Below are positions 47,038-58,808 of a stretch of DNA of 64,000 bases, one piece after another (the first letter of the stretch is position 1; each line of letters opens with the position of its first letter). Position numbers and translations under genes: made by a program. Below the pieces are notes generated by a model that was not told the origin of the DNA, ran no database searches, and saw only the letters and a list, made by a program, of their open reading frames with translations. Location of the stretch: NCBI GenBank assembly GCA_009739215.1, contig VSJF01000005.1, forward strand, positions 620,001 to 684,000. Reading direction: 5' to 3'. This stretch comes from Floccularia luteovirens. Taxonomy: Eukaryota > Basidiomycota > Agaricomycetes > Agaricales > Squamanitaceae.

Positions 47038-47323
47038 AACTTAGGTTATGATATTGGATGCATCCATATTCGACTAGCATCACATCCCAGAGCGTTGCAA
47101 CACATACGCAGATATATTTGAGCATAAAAGCGCGTTTTATGATACTTACATCAGAGTAAAAAAATCGCCTGCAAGTGTAGATCTAGTAGTGAAATGAGAG
47201 TTTGAACATGAGATCAAATTTTTGTAATGAAATACGTAACTTAAATTTGCTGGACTGTATTTTCAAATTTAAAATAAGATCATTTACCTCTACTCCACTC
47301 ACGTACACCCTCCATTTCATAAA

Positions 47324-48411
47324 ATGCCACGCCTCAAACGTAGTAAATTGATGCGGATACAAAACCTTAAGGGAGCACGCTTGTCTAAGAGCTCTGGGCC
47401 AAAGCGAATGAAACAAGCTGAAAACCCAGACCTAGTAAATACAGGAAAAGATAGTGTGTGTCCCATTTACCAATAACAATCTTTCCATGACAATATAACT
47501 TGTTTCCAGGAAAGTCCTACTTCTAACTAAGGGCCTAGCACGGATCCCGATGCACAACTGAGGCTGAGTCCACCACCTATAGAAAGCATGCAGTCGAGAT
47601 TTCGGTGTACTATCGAAGAAGATGACATCTCAGCAAGGCTGAATCTCGGTCCTACTTTCCACACAGAACAGCTTTCTGTACTGAGGGAACCGTCGGCGGG
47701 CCACATGGAAACTGACAGTGATGACACCTGTTCTGCCCAACAAATACAACAAATACAGCCTGCACCAGACCCGACACAATGGCCTGGGAGACAACTTCCT
47801 CCTCATAGACTACTGGAGGGGTATGAATATACCCCGTTCGAACCACTACACACCAAACAGCTCTCTGTACTAAAGGAACGGTTGGTAATCCACACGGAAA
47901 CTGACTGTGATAACACTTATTCTGCCCAACAAATACATCCTGCACCAGACCCGACACAAGGGCCTGAAAGACAACTACCTCCTCACAAACTGCTGGAGGG
48001 GTATGAATATACCCCGTTCGAACCGTCAGACACGCAAAATCTGTTTGGGAATACCCTTGCCCCTCCAACGATCCCGAAATCACTTGCAGCACTTGCAGAC
48101 CTCAAACCGCTGATTCGGCCGAAGCGGAAAACTGGTGCAGGACATAAGAACCTTGATCTTGATCACTGGACACATACACGGCTAGAAGGAATGCAGCGAA
48201 TGCTGAACTTGTATACTAATCCGAATTCACTTACATATGATAACTGGACAGTGTCTTCTCACCAGACAGCCATTGGAATGGGAAGGGGCGATTATTGTGC
48301 TCGTCAACTTCGAGTGCTATGCCGTGCATTCATCAAGGATCGAAAAGTCTTGCCTGTGAACCCCTACGATAGTGGGAACAAGTCTTTGGTTGCTGACGGG
48401 AATACATGAAG
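47324..48411 (+). pseudogene. Transposon-associated gene fragment (N-terminal part)
   Basis: A basic start (MPRLKRSKLMRIQNLKGAR) is followed by a possible intron and, after one stop codon, by a frame that stays open to 48409: MQSRFRCTIEEDDISARLN, two copies of a 63-residue Pro/Gln-rich unit, then HWTHTRLEGMQRMLNLYTNP, TAIGMGRGDYCARQLRVLCR and FIKDRKVLPVNPYDSGNKSL. The last part matches the region that precedes the DDE catalytic domain in a common Agaricomycete transposon family (RLEGM..MLNLYTD...T...A...MGRG...AR.LR.....F..D...LPVNPYG). The catalytic part is missing: the frame ends where the duplicated BAR-gene 3' end begins. An inactive remnant. Confidence 0.55.
47669..48026 (+). repeat. Two-copy direct tandem repeat, period about 189 bp
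   Basis: Copy 1 starts at 47669 and copy 2 at 47858. Each encodes a unit running from QLSVL through QLPPH and LLEGYEYTPFEP. Copy 2 lacks a few codons (the doubled QQIQ part). Confidence 0.85.
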
Positions 48412-48852
48412 GGTGGTAATGCTCCATTGCCCTCGGTTCCTTTCTCCGCCATGAATGGTGATGCGGGATTGGGACATCGTAATAGGAATGTGCAGATGAC
48501 AATCAAGGGTGAACTTCGCACACCAGTTAGTGATATTTGGGAAGATTCGAGTGAGGAGGATGGGGAGTATCGGAAGGCGAAACGAATGTTGACTAGAGCA
48601 GCAAGACTAGAGAAGAACTTGGGGGCGTAGACATATATTCTATCTTTTCTTTTATTCAATTTTTAGTTAATCATAGTCTCTCATTTTCTTTCCTTTGTCG
48701 CAGTTCACAGGCATGAGTCACTACATCACAATTTTTTTCTTTTCGGTTTTCGATTATTCCTTTTTTTCTCGTTTATACAGCATATCATTTGTTCTAATTA
48801 AATTATGCACCCTGCATGTTTTTATTAGTCTAGGTTCCTTATATTTGTAGAG
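48403..48852 (+). pseudogene. Duplicated segment, copy 2: orphan 3' end of the BAR-like gene
   Basis: It keeps an open frame of 74 codons to 48630 (MKGGNAPLPSVPFSAMNGDA, DIWEDSSEEDGEYRKAKRML, ending EKNLGA), in frame and nearly colinear with the genuine C-terminus, and continues through the copied 3' flank. It is joined on its left to the transposon fragment in a different frame, so no fusion protein results. No promoter is seen. Confidence 0.8.
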
Positions 48853-49165
48853 TCATTTCTGCTGGAAAATTAGGGGTGGGAACGATCTTATCGACTGTTT
48901 ACGTAAGCAACACATTGAGATGGCCTCTTACAAGTGACATCCCGAAATTGCACTGCAAAAAAACCGGTAAAAAGGTTCTTTCACAACCTCTTTTTCTTTC
49001 AAAGTTTCTTTACAAGTTTGGTTCTCGACAACCCCCGTGTCCACTTTAAATTCCGATAAAGTATTGTCCTACCTTATAAGAACAAGACCTTGTTCTCTCT
49101 TCCCCTCACACAATCACAAACCATCCTTCACAACTTTGCAACCATGATAGCTGAGGAACAATCCA
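48853..49165. promoter_or_regulatory. Promoter and leader of the SUMO gene
   Basis: A GC-poor region with pyrimidine runs before the gene. An upstream ATG at 49144 reads MIAEEQSNA and then leaves the frame at a doubled ATGC (49166-49173). See the SUMO entry. Confidence 0.4.
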
Positions 49166-49903
49166 ATGCATGCTCAAGATGATGTCAAAGGAGAGGACAT
49201 AAACGCACCCATAAACGTCAAGGTCCGTATATTTAATCTAATGTAAGACTTGTAACTCTAATTCTTATTACTTTTCATTTTTGTGCAATTCTTGGTGTTG
49301 GGTAAAACCTTTGCTGTATGTTTCTCTTCTGTGTGTGTATGGGTTTGCTCTAGGTTGTGAGTTCCACTGGAGACGAAGTATTTTTCAAGATCAAGCGGAG
49401 CACGAAGCTCAGCAAGCTCCAAGGCGCCTATGCGAGTAAAGTAGGGAAAGATGTGAGCAGCATTCGGTGAGAGATCTCGTCTCGTTTTCTCTTGTTTTTG
49501 CTTTGTCGTCTGTCATCCCCCCACTTTGCGCTGTGAATGTGGGTGGCTCCATACCTTTTATGGGAGATACATTCTGTTTCGAACATTTCCCTTGTGTCGT
49601 TGCATTTTAGGGGGAGTTATAGAATGCATTACTTACGACATGTCTTTTTATATCAAAGATTTTTGTACGATGGCGCTCGCATACAGGACGATGACACCCC
49701 TGCTTCGTTGGATATGGAAGACAACGGTAAGAAATCTATGACTCACATCTTATATTATCGATCACTCACAAAATCAATCGTGAAATCAACAGATACGATT
49801 GACGTTATGGTTGAACGTACGTACATTATATGCGATCCTTGATCTTTAATATAACGCTTACTGATTATCTTTATTGACAGAGGTTGGAGGGTCATCTCAT
49901 TAG
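49166..49903 (+). CDS. SMT3: Small ubiquitin-like modifier SUMO
   Basis: Five exons (49166-49222, 49354-49466, 49659-49726, 49793-49816, 49881-49903) give 94 residues. The ubiquitin fold is clear: INVKVVSSTGDEVFFKIKR, STKLSKLQGAYASKVGKDVS, IRFLYDGARIQDDDTPASLD and DTIDVMVEQVGG. The Gly-Gly for conjugation is followed by SSH, to be removed by a SUMO protease (Ulp type). SUMO is attached to lysines of many nuclear proteins by E1 Aos1-Uba2 and E2 Ubc9. With the start at 49166 the N-terminus is MHAQDDVKGEDINAP. An upstream ATG at 49144 encodes MIAEEQSNA, which fits the usual SUMO N-terminus better, but a 4-bp duplication (ATGC twice at 49166-49173) puts it out of frame. Confidence 0.95.
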
Positions 49904-50206
49904 CCCTATCTATATTCTTTTCTCCTCCATTATTATTACTTCCTCGACGTTTACCAAGTATAAGACCAATGTATCAATCAACTGGTGTCTTTTCTATAAT
50001 GTTACTTACTCTCCCGGTTCTTTCTTGTTGAGATTGGCATAATTTTCGAGATCTCCCATCTTTATCATCGATGTCTTTTATCAAACCTCAAACTGTCGAA
50101 GAGAATATCGCCTTTGTTCTTTTTTTCTTTTCAAAAATCATTGTCTACATGTTTCAAGTTACGTGGATTAAAAAAACAGATATATTCGCTTTCTTTACTA
50201 AAATAT
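49904..50206. other. Convergent intergenic region, no gene seen
   Basis: Lies between the 3' ends of the SUMO gene (+) and the M28 peptidase gene (-). It is T-rich, as expected for 3' flanks. Confidence 0.5.
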
Positions 50207-51728
50207 TTAGGCACTGGAAGTGGGGAATGCAGCGGGACTTCTGAATCCATTCTTGCCCACAGCCCTCACTCCAAACATGACATCGTCTTTGGAAAGTTGA
50301 ACGAGTGCTGAGTTAACATTACCAACTGGTATCACACGCGACCAGTTGGGTTCATCAGTGCGTCTCCATACAATTTCATATCCCCCATCTGCATTGGGAT
50401 CGTGGGTCCATCGCAACGTTGAGTTGTTTGTCAAAACGCTAGTATCAATGACTACATTTTTAGGAGTTCCGGGGGCTTGAGCTAAGGACCACAAAGCGGC
50501 ACCATTCACACGTCCTACCCGGGCTATGAAGTCAAAGTCACAGAATTCTATGAGATCTCCGAATTGTTTTCCATCCTCAACTCGGACATCTTGGTGCTGA
50601 TGAGCGAAATCCTCCTGTGGTTCTGTAAAGCGAACGGCCGGGAATCCCTGTTTAAGGAACGACTCATGATCGCCACCTCTGAGGAACCTATCTGGTCGCC
50701 AAATCGTTCTCACTGCAATTTTCATAAGTAAGGTCGTTCGAGATGCGTATTTAGATACTGACCAGCCATCTCTGTAACGGAATTTTGCGCAACCTCAGCG
50801 ACGAATCTTGCTAGTTGCCGAGCGGGTGCATCGTTCTCCCCGCCAACTGATACTCTGCTTTCAATTTGCTCCTGAGTTTCGGTTGGTGGAATTCCTTGAG
50901 CGAACATGCGGATATTGAAGCTATCAACAACCCCATCGTCTCCCTTTGGACTACCAATGATGTCGTTGTCTAACATTCCTTGGACGTCCACTCCAGCAGC
51001 CTTGAGTTGCTTGGCTTGAAAGTCAGAACCGAATAGGCCTTGTTCCTCTCCTGCAACAACTGCAAATATTATGGTCGCTGCGGGTTTATGTGTCGCCATT
51101 ATACGGGCCAACTCCATAGAAACAGCGACTCCAGAAGCGTCATCGTCTGCTCCTGGGGAGTCGAATTCGAAATTCATGATATCGGATACCCGGCTGTCAT
51201 AATGTCCAGATATAACATATGCACGGTTTGGTTCCTTTGATCCCTTCAATGTAGCAATGATATTGCTAATAACCGTATCCTTAGGGATTCGCGAAGCAGG
51301 CGGCTGAACATAACTTGGGACAGTTACTGTCATCCGCCCACCAGATGCTTCAGCAAATACTCGCATCTGGGAGGCAACCCAGTCCCTAGCTGCACCAATA
51401 CCTCGCACTGGATCCGTTTGATTGGAAAGGGTGTGTCGTGTGCCGAATGACACGAGTTTTTCAATGATAGCTTTAATACGCTGGGGGTCAATCTGTTTCA
51501 GGATCCCCACGAGCTCTTGATCAGGAGCTTGCGCGGTTATGGATCTCCCTGGTCCAGAAGGCCAGAAATCTTGGATAGGACTCTGATGTGCGCTTATAGG
51601 ATCATTGAATTGAGATGATACTGCAAAACTATGACTGTTAGACACGAAATATTTCTATTCAGACCGTTGAGCTTACCTCCCGAAATCAAGAAAATGCCCA
51701 AGGCAAGTAAACTCTGTGTGAAACGCAT
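50207..51728 (-). CDS. Secreted M28-family zinc aminopeptidase with C-terminal fibronectin-like domain
   Basis: Three exons (51728-51677, 51620-50763, 50712-50207) give 471 residues. A signal peptide (MRFTQSLLALGIFLISG) starts the protein. The M28 fold shows all metal and catalytic positions: SGHYDSR (His), GADDDASGVAVSMELAR (bridging Asp), AGEEQGLFGS (catalytic and metal Glu), LDNDIIGS (Asp) and RGGDHESFLKQGFPAVRFTE (His). The last about 90 residues (LRWTHDPNADGGYEIVWRR, FGVRAVGKNGFRSP) look like a fibronectin type III module. The likely role is release of N-terminal amino acids from peptides outside the cell. It is divergent from the amino-acid permease at 53.3 kb, which would fit peptide-nitrogen use. 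The frame is intact. Confidence 0.92.
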
Positions 51729-53333
51729 AGTAAGAGGTGTGCGGCGTTAAGGAGTAATCATTTCGTTCTATCTTATATGCGACATAGGAAAAGAAGGTGA
51801 ATGTTGGTGTTTTTCGCCATATGGGCGGAAGCCATGGATCCTGTCCTGCTGATCTACTATGACTAGAATAAGCACGGAATGGAACCTCATGCCGTTTTCG
51901 AATCTATAGGGTCACCACCTCAAAAATAACATCAAGCACCATGAGCTGAATCCTGAGAGAAAGGAAAGTTATCTTTGTCTCTTGGTCCGGAAGTAACATT
52001 GCAATAATGCCTTTGGAGGTATTTCCGGGGATTATCGGCAAACATAAACGTAGGTTTATTCATAAAGAAGGTAGTTCACTTGCTGCGGCTGCTAATCGAT
52101 TGTTCTCACAAAGAATGTACCCTAAGAAGGTTGCCAGCAGGATCTTGACAGCAGGTTTCCAGATGAATGACGTGGATTAAGCGGGGAAGCAGAAGAGACC
52201 AAGAAAACTAACATAAAGCGCATATACATACCCCACATCTGATGCGGGGTATTCCTTGTGCCTGTTCTCTAGTGAGATATTTTATGTACCAGCAACATAA
52301 ACTTGATTGAACAACAGGTTCAGAATAGTTTTAACAATATTGTATACAATGTTGGATATAACTCACGAGACTGAGGCTAGTTCGACTAAATTCCGCTGCT
52401 GCACCACAATGAAGATCATGTGGAGAGTGACTCTCACGACACGGAATTCTTGTGTAGATGGCTAACTGGAAGCGGACACTACTGCGGACCTTTGCAGTGT
52501 AGAATGAAAAATCGTCAGGCATACATGATATACTCCTTCATGAATTTCATTGTTGATACTGAGCAGATTGATGTGATCCGTTTCGATGTATGGTGGTGAT
52601 GCGTGATGTGACTCCCATTGGTTTCTGTACTGGCTTCCACCACCAGCCACACGACTTCAGTAATGTGAGTGTACCCTGTCCTCAACGTCTGGTGTATCAT
52701 TTTGAGGTGTAGATCGGAGTAGAGATATACCTGTTGCTGTGATGCTGTCCAGAAACATTACAATGGCATGTACTTGTTTTAGGCTATGACGTTACGCAAT
52801 GATTCCTATAGCATACAAGGCAATGTATCACTGGTCACTCATTCAAGGAGTACGAAAGATATTTATTAGCCAGTCTCGTTCATGCTTATTCAAGTCCTCG
52901 TGCGTCTTCGGCTGAAGATTCATAACCGAATATAAACTCTCTAATCAAACAAGCAATGAACTTGGGCCACCCAAACCCCTTTCAGATATCGAAGCTCATT
53001 TTTTTAGCCACAGACACCAGTGAAGCCCCAATCACACGCGAAATGATCGTTCATTTTTTCCTTCCGGTCCATATACATAACGTGCTCCATGCGGGATCCT
53101 GTATTCTTATCTCAAGAAACTTCGATAGCGAGTCACAAACCCATATTCCATCAATCCATACAGGTCATTGGAGTTCGTTGACATTGTTCTTCCCACAATG
53201 AACCGCACCACCCATGAAAACTTTTTTTCTATTCAGTTCTTATCACCCAAACTAATCATATTTTTCCCCATAATCCACATGTTTATCTCTACATAAACTC
53301 CCATCCTCTTACTATCACGATAACCTCACCAAT
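51729..53333. promoter_or_regulatory. 1.6-kb divergent intergenic region between peptidase and permease
   Basis: Must hold both 5' regions. Short frames at 52331-52700 (-) and 52956-53201 (+) have no domain content and look like noise. No repeat is seen. Confidence 0.4.
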
Positions 53334-55570
53334 ATGTCAGACCATAAAGATATTCACCGCAATGCAGTACAGAGAGCAGACGAGGAGTTGTTGGCGGCTT
53401 TGGGTTATAAACAGGAGTTTAGGAGAGAATTCTCCCCTGTAGAGGTACGGAACTTTTAGACGTCCTGATAAGTCAATTCAATCACTATCATAGGTATTTG
53501 GGATTGCGTTCTCGATTATAGGGCTCTTGCCTTCGATAGCCTCAGTTCTTTTCTATGCTATTCCGAACGGAGGAGGTCCAGCTATGGTGTGGGGGGTGAG
53601 TATTTGAGGTCATTTTGGTGCATTCATTGACTCTATATTCTAGTGGGCTGTGGCAAGCACGTTTATCCTATTCGTTGGATTATCTCTAGCAGAGTTGGCA
53701 TCAGCTGCACCTACGTCAGGCGGGGTATGAGAAACCTTAATGATAAGCTACTCGTACTAACTTGTTACAACAGCTGTATTTCTGGACATTCAGTTACTCA
53801 TCCCCTAGATATCGTCATCTTCTTTGTTGGATTGTTGGTTGTGAGTTGCTATGTCCAGTCTTCAATAGTAGTCTACTGACAGGATCAGACGCAAATACTA
53901 TAGGATCCATTGCGGCAATCGCTTCTATCAATTGGGGTTGCGCTATTCAGGTCATGGCCGCTGCCAACATTGGCTCCAATGGTTCCTTCACGAGTAGTAA
54001 TGCGCAAATTTTGTGAGTTTAGGAGCTCTTGCATTAATTGTTACTCATATAGGTTCATAGTGGTGTCTACGCTGGGATCAATTTTTCGCATGCGCTAATC
54101 TGCTGCTTTGGAACGAAAATTCTCGCACGCTTGCAAACAGTATATGTAATATTAAATGTTGTGTAAGTTGCTGCCATTCTTGTGCTGCACAAATGTGAAC
54201 CAAATTTTAGGCTATGTTTATCAGTGATAATCGCACTGCCTATCGCTACTCCTGCTGAACTCAAGAACTCAGCGAAGTTCGCCCTTTGGGACTTTACAAA
54301 CGGTAATTCCTAGATCTATGGACGTTGATCTTCAACTGACGTTTTGTGAAAGTACACGGATGGCCCAATGGATATGCCTTTATTTTGAGCTTTCTCGCTC
54401 CATTGTGGACGATATGTACGTCTGACAGAAATGTATTCATGCCCTCAGTCATCTAAATATTGTATAGGTTCATTCGACTCAAGTGTGCACATTAGTGAAG
54501 AAGCGTCGAACGCAGCGAAAATTGTACCTAGGGCCATTGTCTACGCTATAGGATCAGCAGGAATCCTTGGTACAGGTTCGGATATTTTTTATTTGCTTTT
54601 CGCCAAAGTGGTAATTCTGGCGCCTTTAGCTATCAATATGACTCTTGCATTTTGTATGGGAACGGACCTAGAAGCATTATCTGAAAGCGATCAACCTATG
54701 GCACAAATCTTCTTTAACAGCTTTGGGTTAAAAGGCACGCTTGCGATCTGGGCTATTGTTGTTGTTGTGCAGTGAGTTAACTAATTGTGCTCGGCTTCTG
54801 TCTCCTTACAATTTACTTGTAGGTACATGATGGGTTCTAGTATGGTGAACTTGTAACATTGCGCTTATTAGACTAAAAACTCAAGGTTTTGTGCGCGACA
54901 GGTGTTGGCAGCTAGTCGGCAAACATTTGCGTTTAGTCGAGACGGAGGTGAGGAAAACAAGCGATCTAGTTGTAACATCTCTTGATTATCATCTCCAGCT
55001 CTCCCTTTCTCGAAATGGTTGTACAGAATGAATACCTATACGAAGACACCAGTCAACACAGTCTGGTATGATGTGATACTCGCAACAGCTTTAGGATTGC
55101 TCGCATTTGCAGGCACTCAAGCCATCAATGCCGTCTTTGCGATTTCTATTACTGCCCTTTATATCGCTTACATGATACCAATCATGGCTAAATTCATGGG
55201 TCAAAACGATTTTCGCCCTGGACCATTTAACCTCGGAATATTTGTAAGTCCTTGACATCATAACGCCACGATTTCCCTGATCAATCGTTACGGTATTTAG
55301 AGCCTTCCGGTAGCAATCGTATCGGTGGTGTTTATGATTTTTATGGGAGTGGTATTCATGTTTCCTACCACTCCTAATCCGTCCGTCAAAGATATGAACT
55401 ACACTGTCGTGGTTTTGGGAGGAGTGATGTTGCTTTCAATACTTTGGTACTACTTCCCTAAGTATGGTGGTGTACATTGGTTCAAGGGGCCTGTACGGAC
55501 CGTTGATACTGATGCGGATGGGTTTACGAAAGACCTTGGGTCACCAATTTCAGCTGGAGATTCTATATAA
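53334..55570 (+). CDS. GABA/amino-acid permease (APC superfamily), copy 2
   Basis: The ATG at 53334 (MSDHKDIHRNAVQRADEELL) opens a chain of about a dozen exons that all join in frame to the TAA at 55568-55570. Landmarks: VFGIAFSIIGLLPSIASVLF, NGGGPAMVWGWAVAST, LAELASAAPTSGGLYFWTFS (TM3), VGYANTIGSIAAIASINWG, GVYAGINFSHALICCFGTKI, ICSFDSSVHISEEASNAAKI (the conserved SEEA.NA motif), AASRQTFAFSRDGALPFSKW and FNLGIFSLPVAIVSVVFMIF. Twelve membrane segments are expected. It belongs to the same fungal GABA/choline permease branch as the gene at 15.9 kb, but is not its recent duplicate. It precedes, in the same direction and by 335 bp, a 5-oxoprolinase gene, so glutamate-family compounds are plausible substrates; this is inference. 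Confidence 0.92.
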
Positions 55571-55905
55571 ATAATAAAGTAATAGATCTAGACTGAACAT
55601 TGAAAATATTCAATGCTCGCACTCTGATCTCTGAATGTACAACTTATTTGTTCCATCGTAAACAGTTATAATAGCCGGATTTTACCTTAATTACCATTGT
55701 ACTACCCTTTGTCGAAGGGTTTATTCTTATGATGGAGGAGATACCTGAAGATGTTGCAGATAATTCCGAAACGAATTCAAGTAACCGTCAATTCATTCCG
55801 TGTCTATTCCGGATGAAATTGTATAAAATTAGTAACCCCCAGAATCAGAGGTCTTCATCCCTTAAAAGTGCTCCACCGATTACGCTGACTCTACAACCAG
55901 CACCA

Positions 55906-58808
55906 ATGCCTACTGCAGACATACCTGACCGCTCAATTCGTATTTGTGCAGACAGAGGTGGTACATTTTGTGATGTCCATGCGTGAGTATCAGTATGACC
56001 CTGATCAAAAGGTTTTGATGACCGTGTAGATCTTATTCTCTAATTCTTGCAGATCATACCCAGACCCAGAGAAGCCAGGCGAGCAGAAAGATATTGTTGT
56101 GAAACTTTGTGGGTTTCATTCTTCTACGCTTTTCCGCCTTCTCTAATGATATCGTTCTACTAGTATCTCAGGATCCGAATAATTATAAAGATGCACCAAC
56201 CGAGGGTATTCGTCGTGTATTGGAAATCGTAACAGGAGAAAAGATTCCCAGAGGACAGGTTCTGGAAACAAGCAAGATAGGTACGTGTATACTCCTCTAA
56301 AAAGTGAAATGACACTCAAAGCTCTCGAACAGATTACATTCGTTTATCTACGACTGTAGCGACTAACGCTCTCCTTGAACGCAAGGGACACAAGCACGCA
56401 CTTCTCATTACTCGAGGATTTAAAGATCTCTTGCTCATCGGAAATCCAGTCTCGCCCCAAGATATTTGATCTCAATATTCGTCGGCCACCACCTCTTTAC
56501 TCCACTGTTGTTGAGGTGGATGAGAGAGTGACACTTGTGGGGTATACCTCCGATCCAAAATCAGAAGAGCATGCAGTACAATTTGATGATAATGGCAAGG
56601 TGCAGAGGGGATATAGAGGGAAAGGCTGGGATGGTGTGGGTGATGCTGAGGGTCCAGGAGACATCGTTAAAGGTCTATCTGGAGAAGCTGTCCGTATAAT
56701 GAAAAGACCAGGTTGGTTTGTTATCATTGCAAGTTATATCCTATTTTGTTGACATTTCTTCTTCTTGTACATCAGATCTAGAAGTTGTTGAAAAAGATCT
56801 GAGGAAACTATATGACGCAGGCTACCGCTCACTTGCCATCGTCTTGGTTCATTCCTACACCTTTCCTGACCATGAACGCGCGGTCGGAGACCTAGCGCGT
56901 AAGATTGGATTCAAGCATGTTTCAGAATCTGCACAGTTATTACCCATGATCAAGATGGTACCGCGAGGGGTGTCTTCAACTGCCGATGCGTATCTTACTC
57001 CGATCTTGAGAGATTATTTGGATGGGTTTTTCAACGGCTTTGATGAGAAATTAAGGGATGGGAGATTGAGAAGCCCAAGAGTGGAATTCATGGGAAGTGA
57101 TGGGGGTTTAGTCGACCTGGACAATTTCTCTGGGCTAAAAAGCATCCTGAGTGGACCGGCTGGTGGGGTAGTAGGTTACGCTCTGACAAGTTGGGACGGG
57201 GAAAGGAAGCAGCCAATTATTGGGTATATTATTCGACGCATATTTCATTCTACCTTAGCTGAATGATCCTGCCAGGTTGGATGTAGGTGGGACGTCAACA
57301 GATGTGTCTCGATTTGATGGGCGCTACGAGATAGTATACGAGACGACAACTGCCGGCGTTACAATTCAGTCTCCTCAACTGGACTATAAATACAGTGGCA
57401 GCAGGTGGTGGGTCGTGTCTGACATTCCGCAATGGCCTGTTCCTCGCTGGCCCAGAAAGTGCGGGCGCTGAGCCAGGCCCCGCCTGTTATAGGTTAGTAA
57501 TTTGCTCCCTTCATAATAGAATTAACTATTTAACGTTCGTATGATCATAGGAAAGGAGGGCCTCTAGCGGTGACAGATGCCAACCTCCTCCTTGGGCGAC
57601 TCATTCCAGATTACTTCCCGAAAATATTTGGCAAATCCGAAAAGGAGCCATTGGACGTAGACGCTTCACGATTGGCCTTCGAGAAACTTGCGGACGAGAT
57701 TAACGCCAGTCATGATAAGAAACTTTCGCTTGACGAAATCGTTTATGGGTATGTCTCTTGATCTCCGTCAGCTCTCCGGGGATTACTGAACCCACTTCAA
57801 ACAGGTTTATCAAAGTAGCGAATGAGACAATGTGTCGTCCCATCCGAGCTCTTACAGAGGCCAGAGGTCATTCAACATCCAAACATGTGTACGTGCCGAT
57901 TTTCAGATACAATTGTAGATGTTCATCCAACTTTTATGCAACCACAAATAGTTTGGCAAGTTTTGGCGGTGCAGGCGGACAGCACGCATGTGAAATTGCC
58001 AGTCTTCTAGGGATCAAGACCATTCTCATCCACCAATATAGTTCTATCTTGTCGGCGTACGGACTTGCTCTGGCTGACCGGTGAGGGTATTCCGACCAAC
58101 CAAACTTATATCGACTGATGTATAATTCACTATCAGAGCATACGAGTTACAAGAACCTAGTTCGACATTCTATACAGCTCAAAACCGGAGCACTTTAATG
58201 GCACGACTCGATAAGCTCACGAATGAAGTCAAAGCAGAATTACGCCGTCAAGGTTTTGACGAGTCGCGTATTCATGTTGAAAGGATGTTGAATATGCGGT
58301 TCGAAGGGACAGACACCGCATTGATGGTTTTACCCGAAGAGAAGGACGGAGATGGACATGAGAACTTTGAAGAAGCCTTCAAAAGGGTGTACAAATCTGA
58401 ATTTGGGTTTTTGTTGGATACAAAGAGTATTATTGTTGATGATGTTAAGGTAAGATATCTGAAAGATTCAGATGTGCGTATTTAACTTATCACCCTCTGT
58501 TTTTATAAACTAGGTTCGCGGAATTGGCAAGACTTTTGATACACTAGGAGAATCGGTATACAGCGAAGTCTCAAATCTCACAAAGAAACCTGTCAATGTT
58601 CAAACACGCGCCGATTCGAAGCATAGCGTATACTTTTGATACCATTGGCCGTGTCGATGATACGCCCGTGTTTTTGCTAGATAAACTAGAAGTTGGGGAT
58701 GAGTTGGAAGGTCCAGCGATGATTATTGATGACACCCAGACTATCGTGCTTGTACCCGGAGCGAAGGCAGTGCTGGCGAGTAAGCACTTGTATATCACGT
58801 TGGGGTGA
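55906..58808 (+). pseudogene. 5-oxoprolinase, A half only, with three frame breaks
   Basis: The ATG at 55906 gives MPTADIPDRSIRICADRGGT, the hydantoinase A N-terminus with its ATP-site motif. Spliced exons follow with [100 protein letters not shown] and AMIIDDTQTIVLVPGAKAVL, ending ASKHLYITLG then a stop at 58808. Fungal 5-oxoprolinases (ATP-dependent conversion of 5-oxoproline to glutamate) are about 1270-1300 residues and continue with a hydantoinase B half; this is absent here and from the next kilobase. The frame also slips by +1 at 56446, 57385 and 58634-58637, after each of which the conserved sequence resumes. Most likely a pseudogene; if the slips are sequence errors it is still half an enzyme. 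Confidence 0.85.

Noticed and set aside
47652..48092. 146-codon minus frame opposite the transposon fragment
   Set aside because: Antisense shadow of the duplicated 189-bp unit; it shows the repeat twice but no domain.
52331..53201. Short frames between the peptidase and the permease
   Set aside because: No domain content, no splice partners; this is the shared promoter region.
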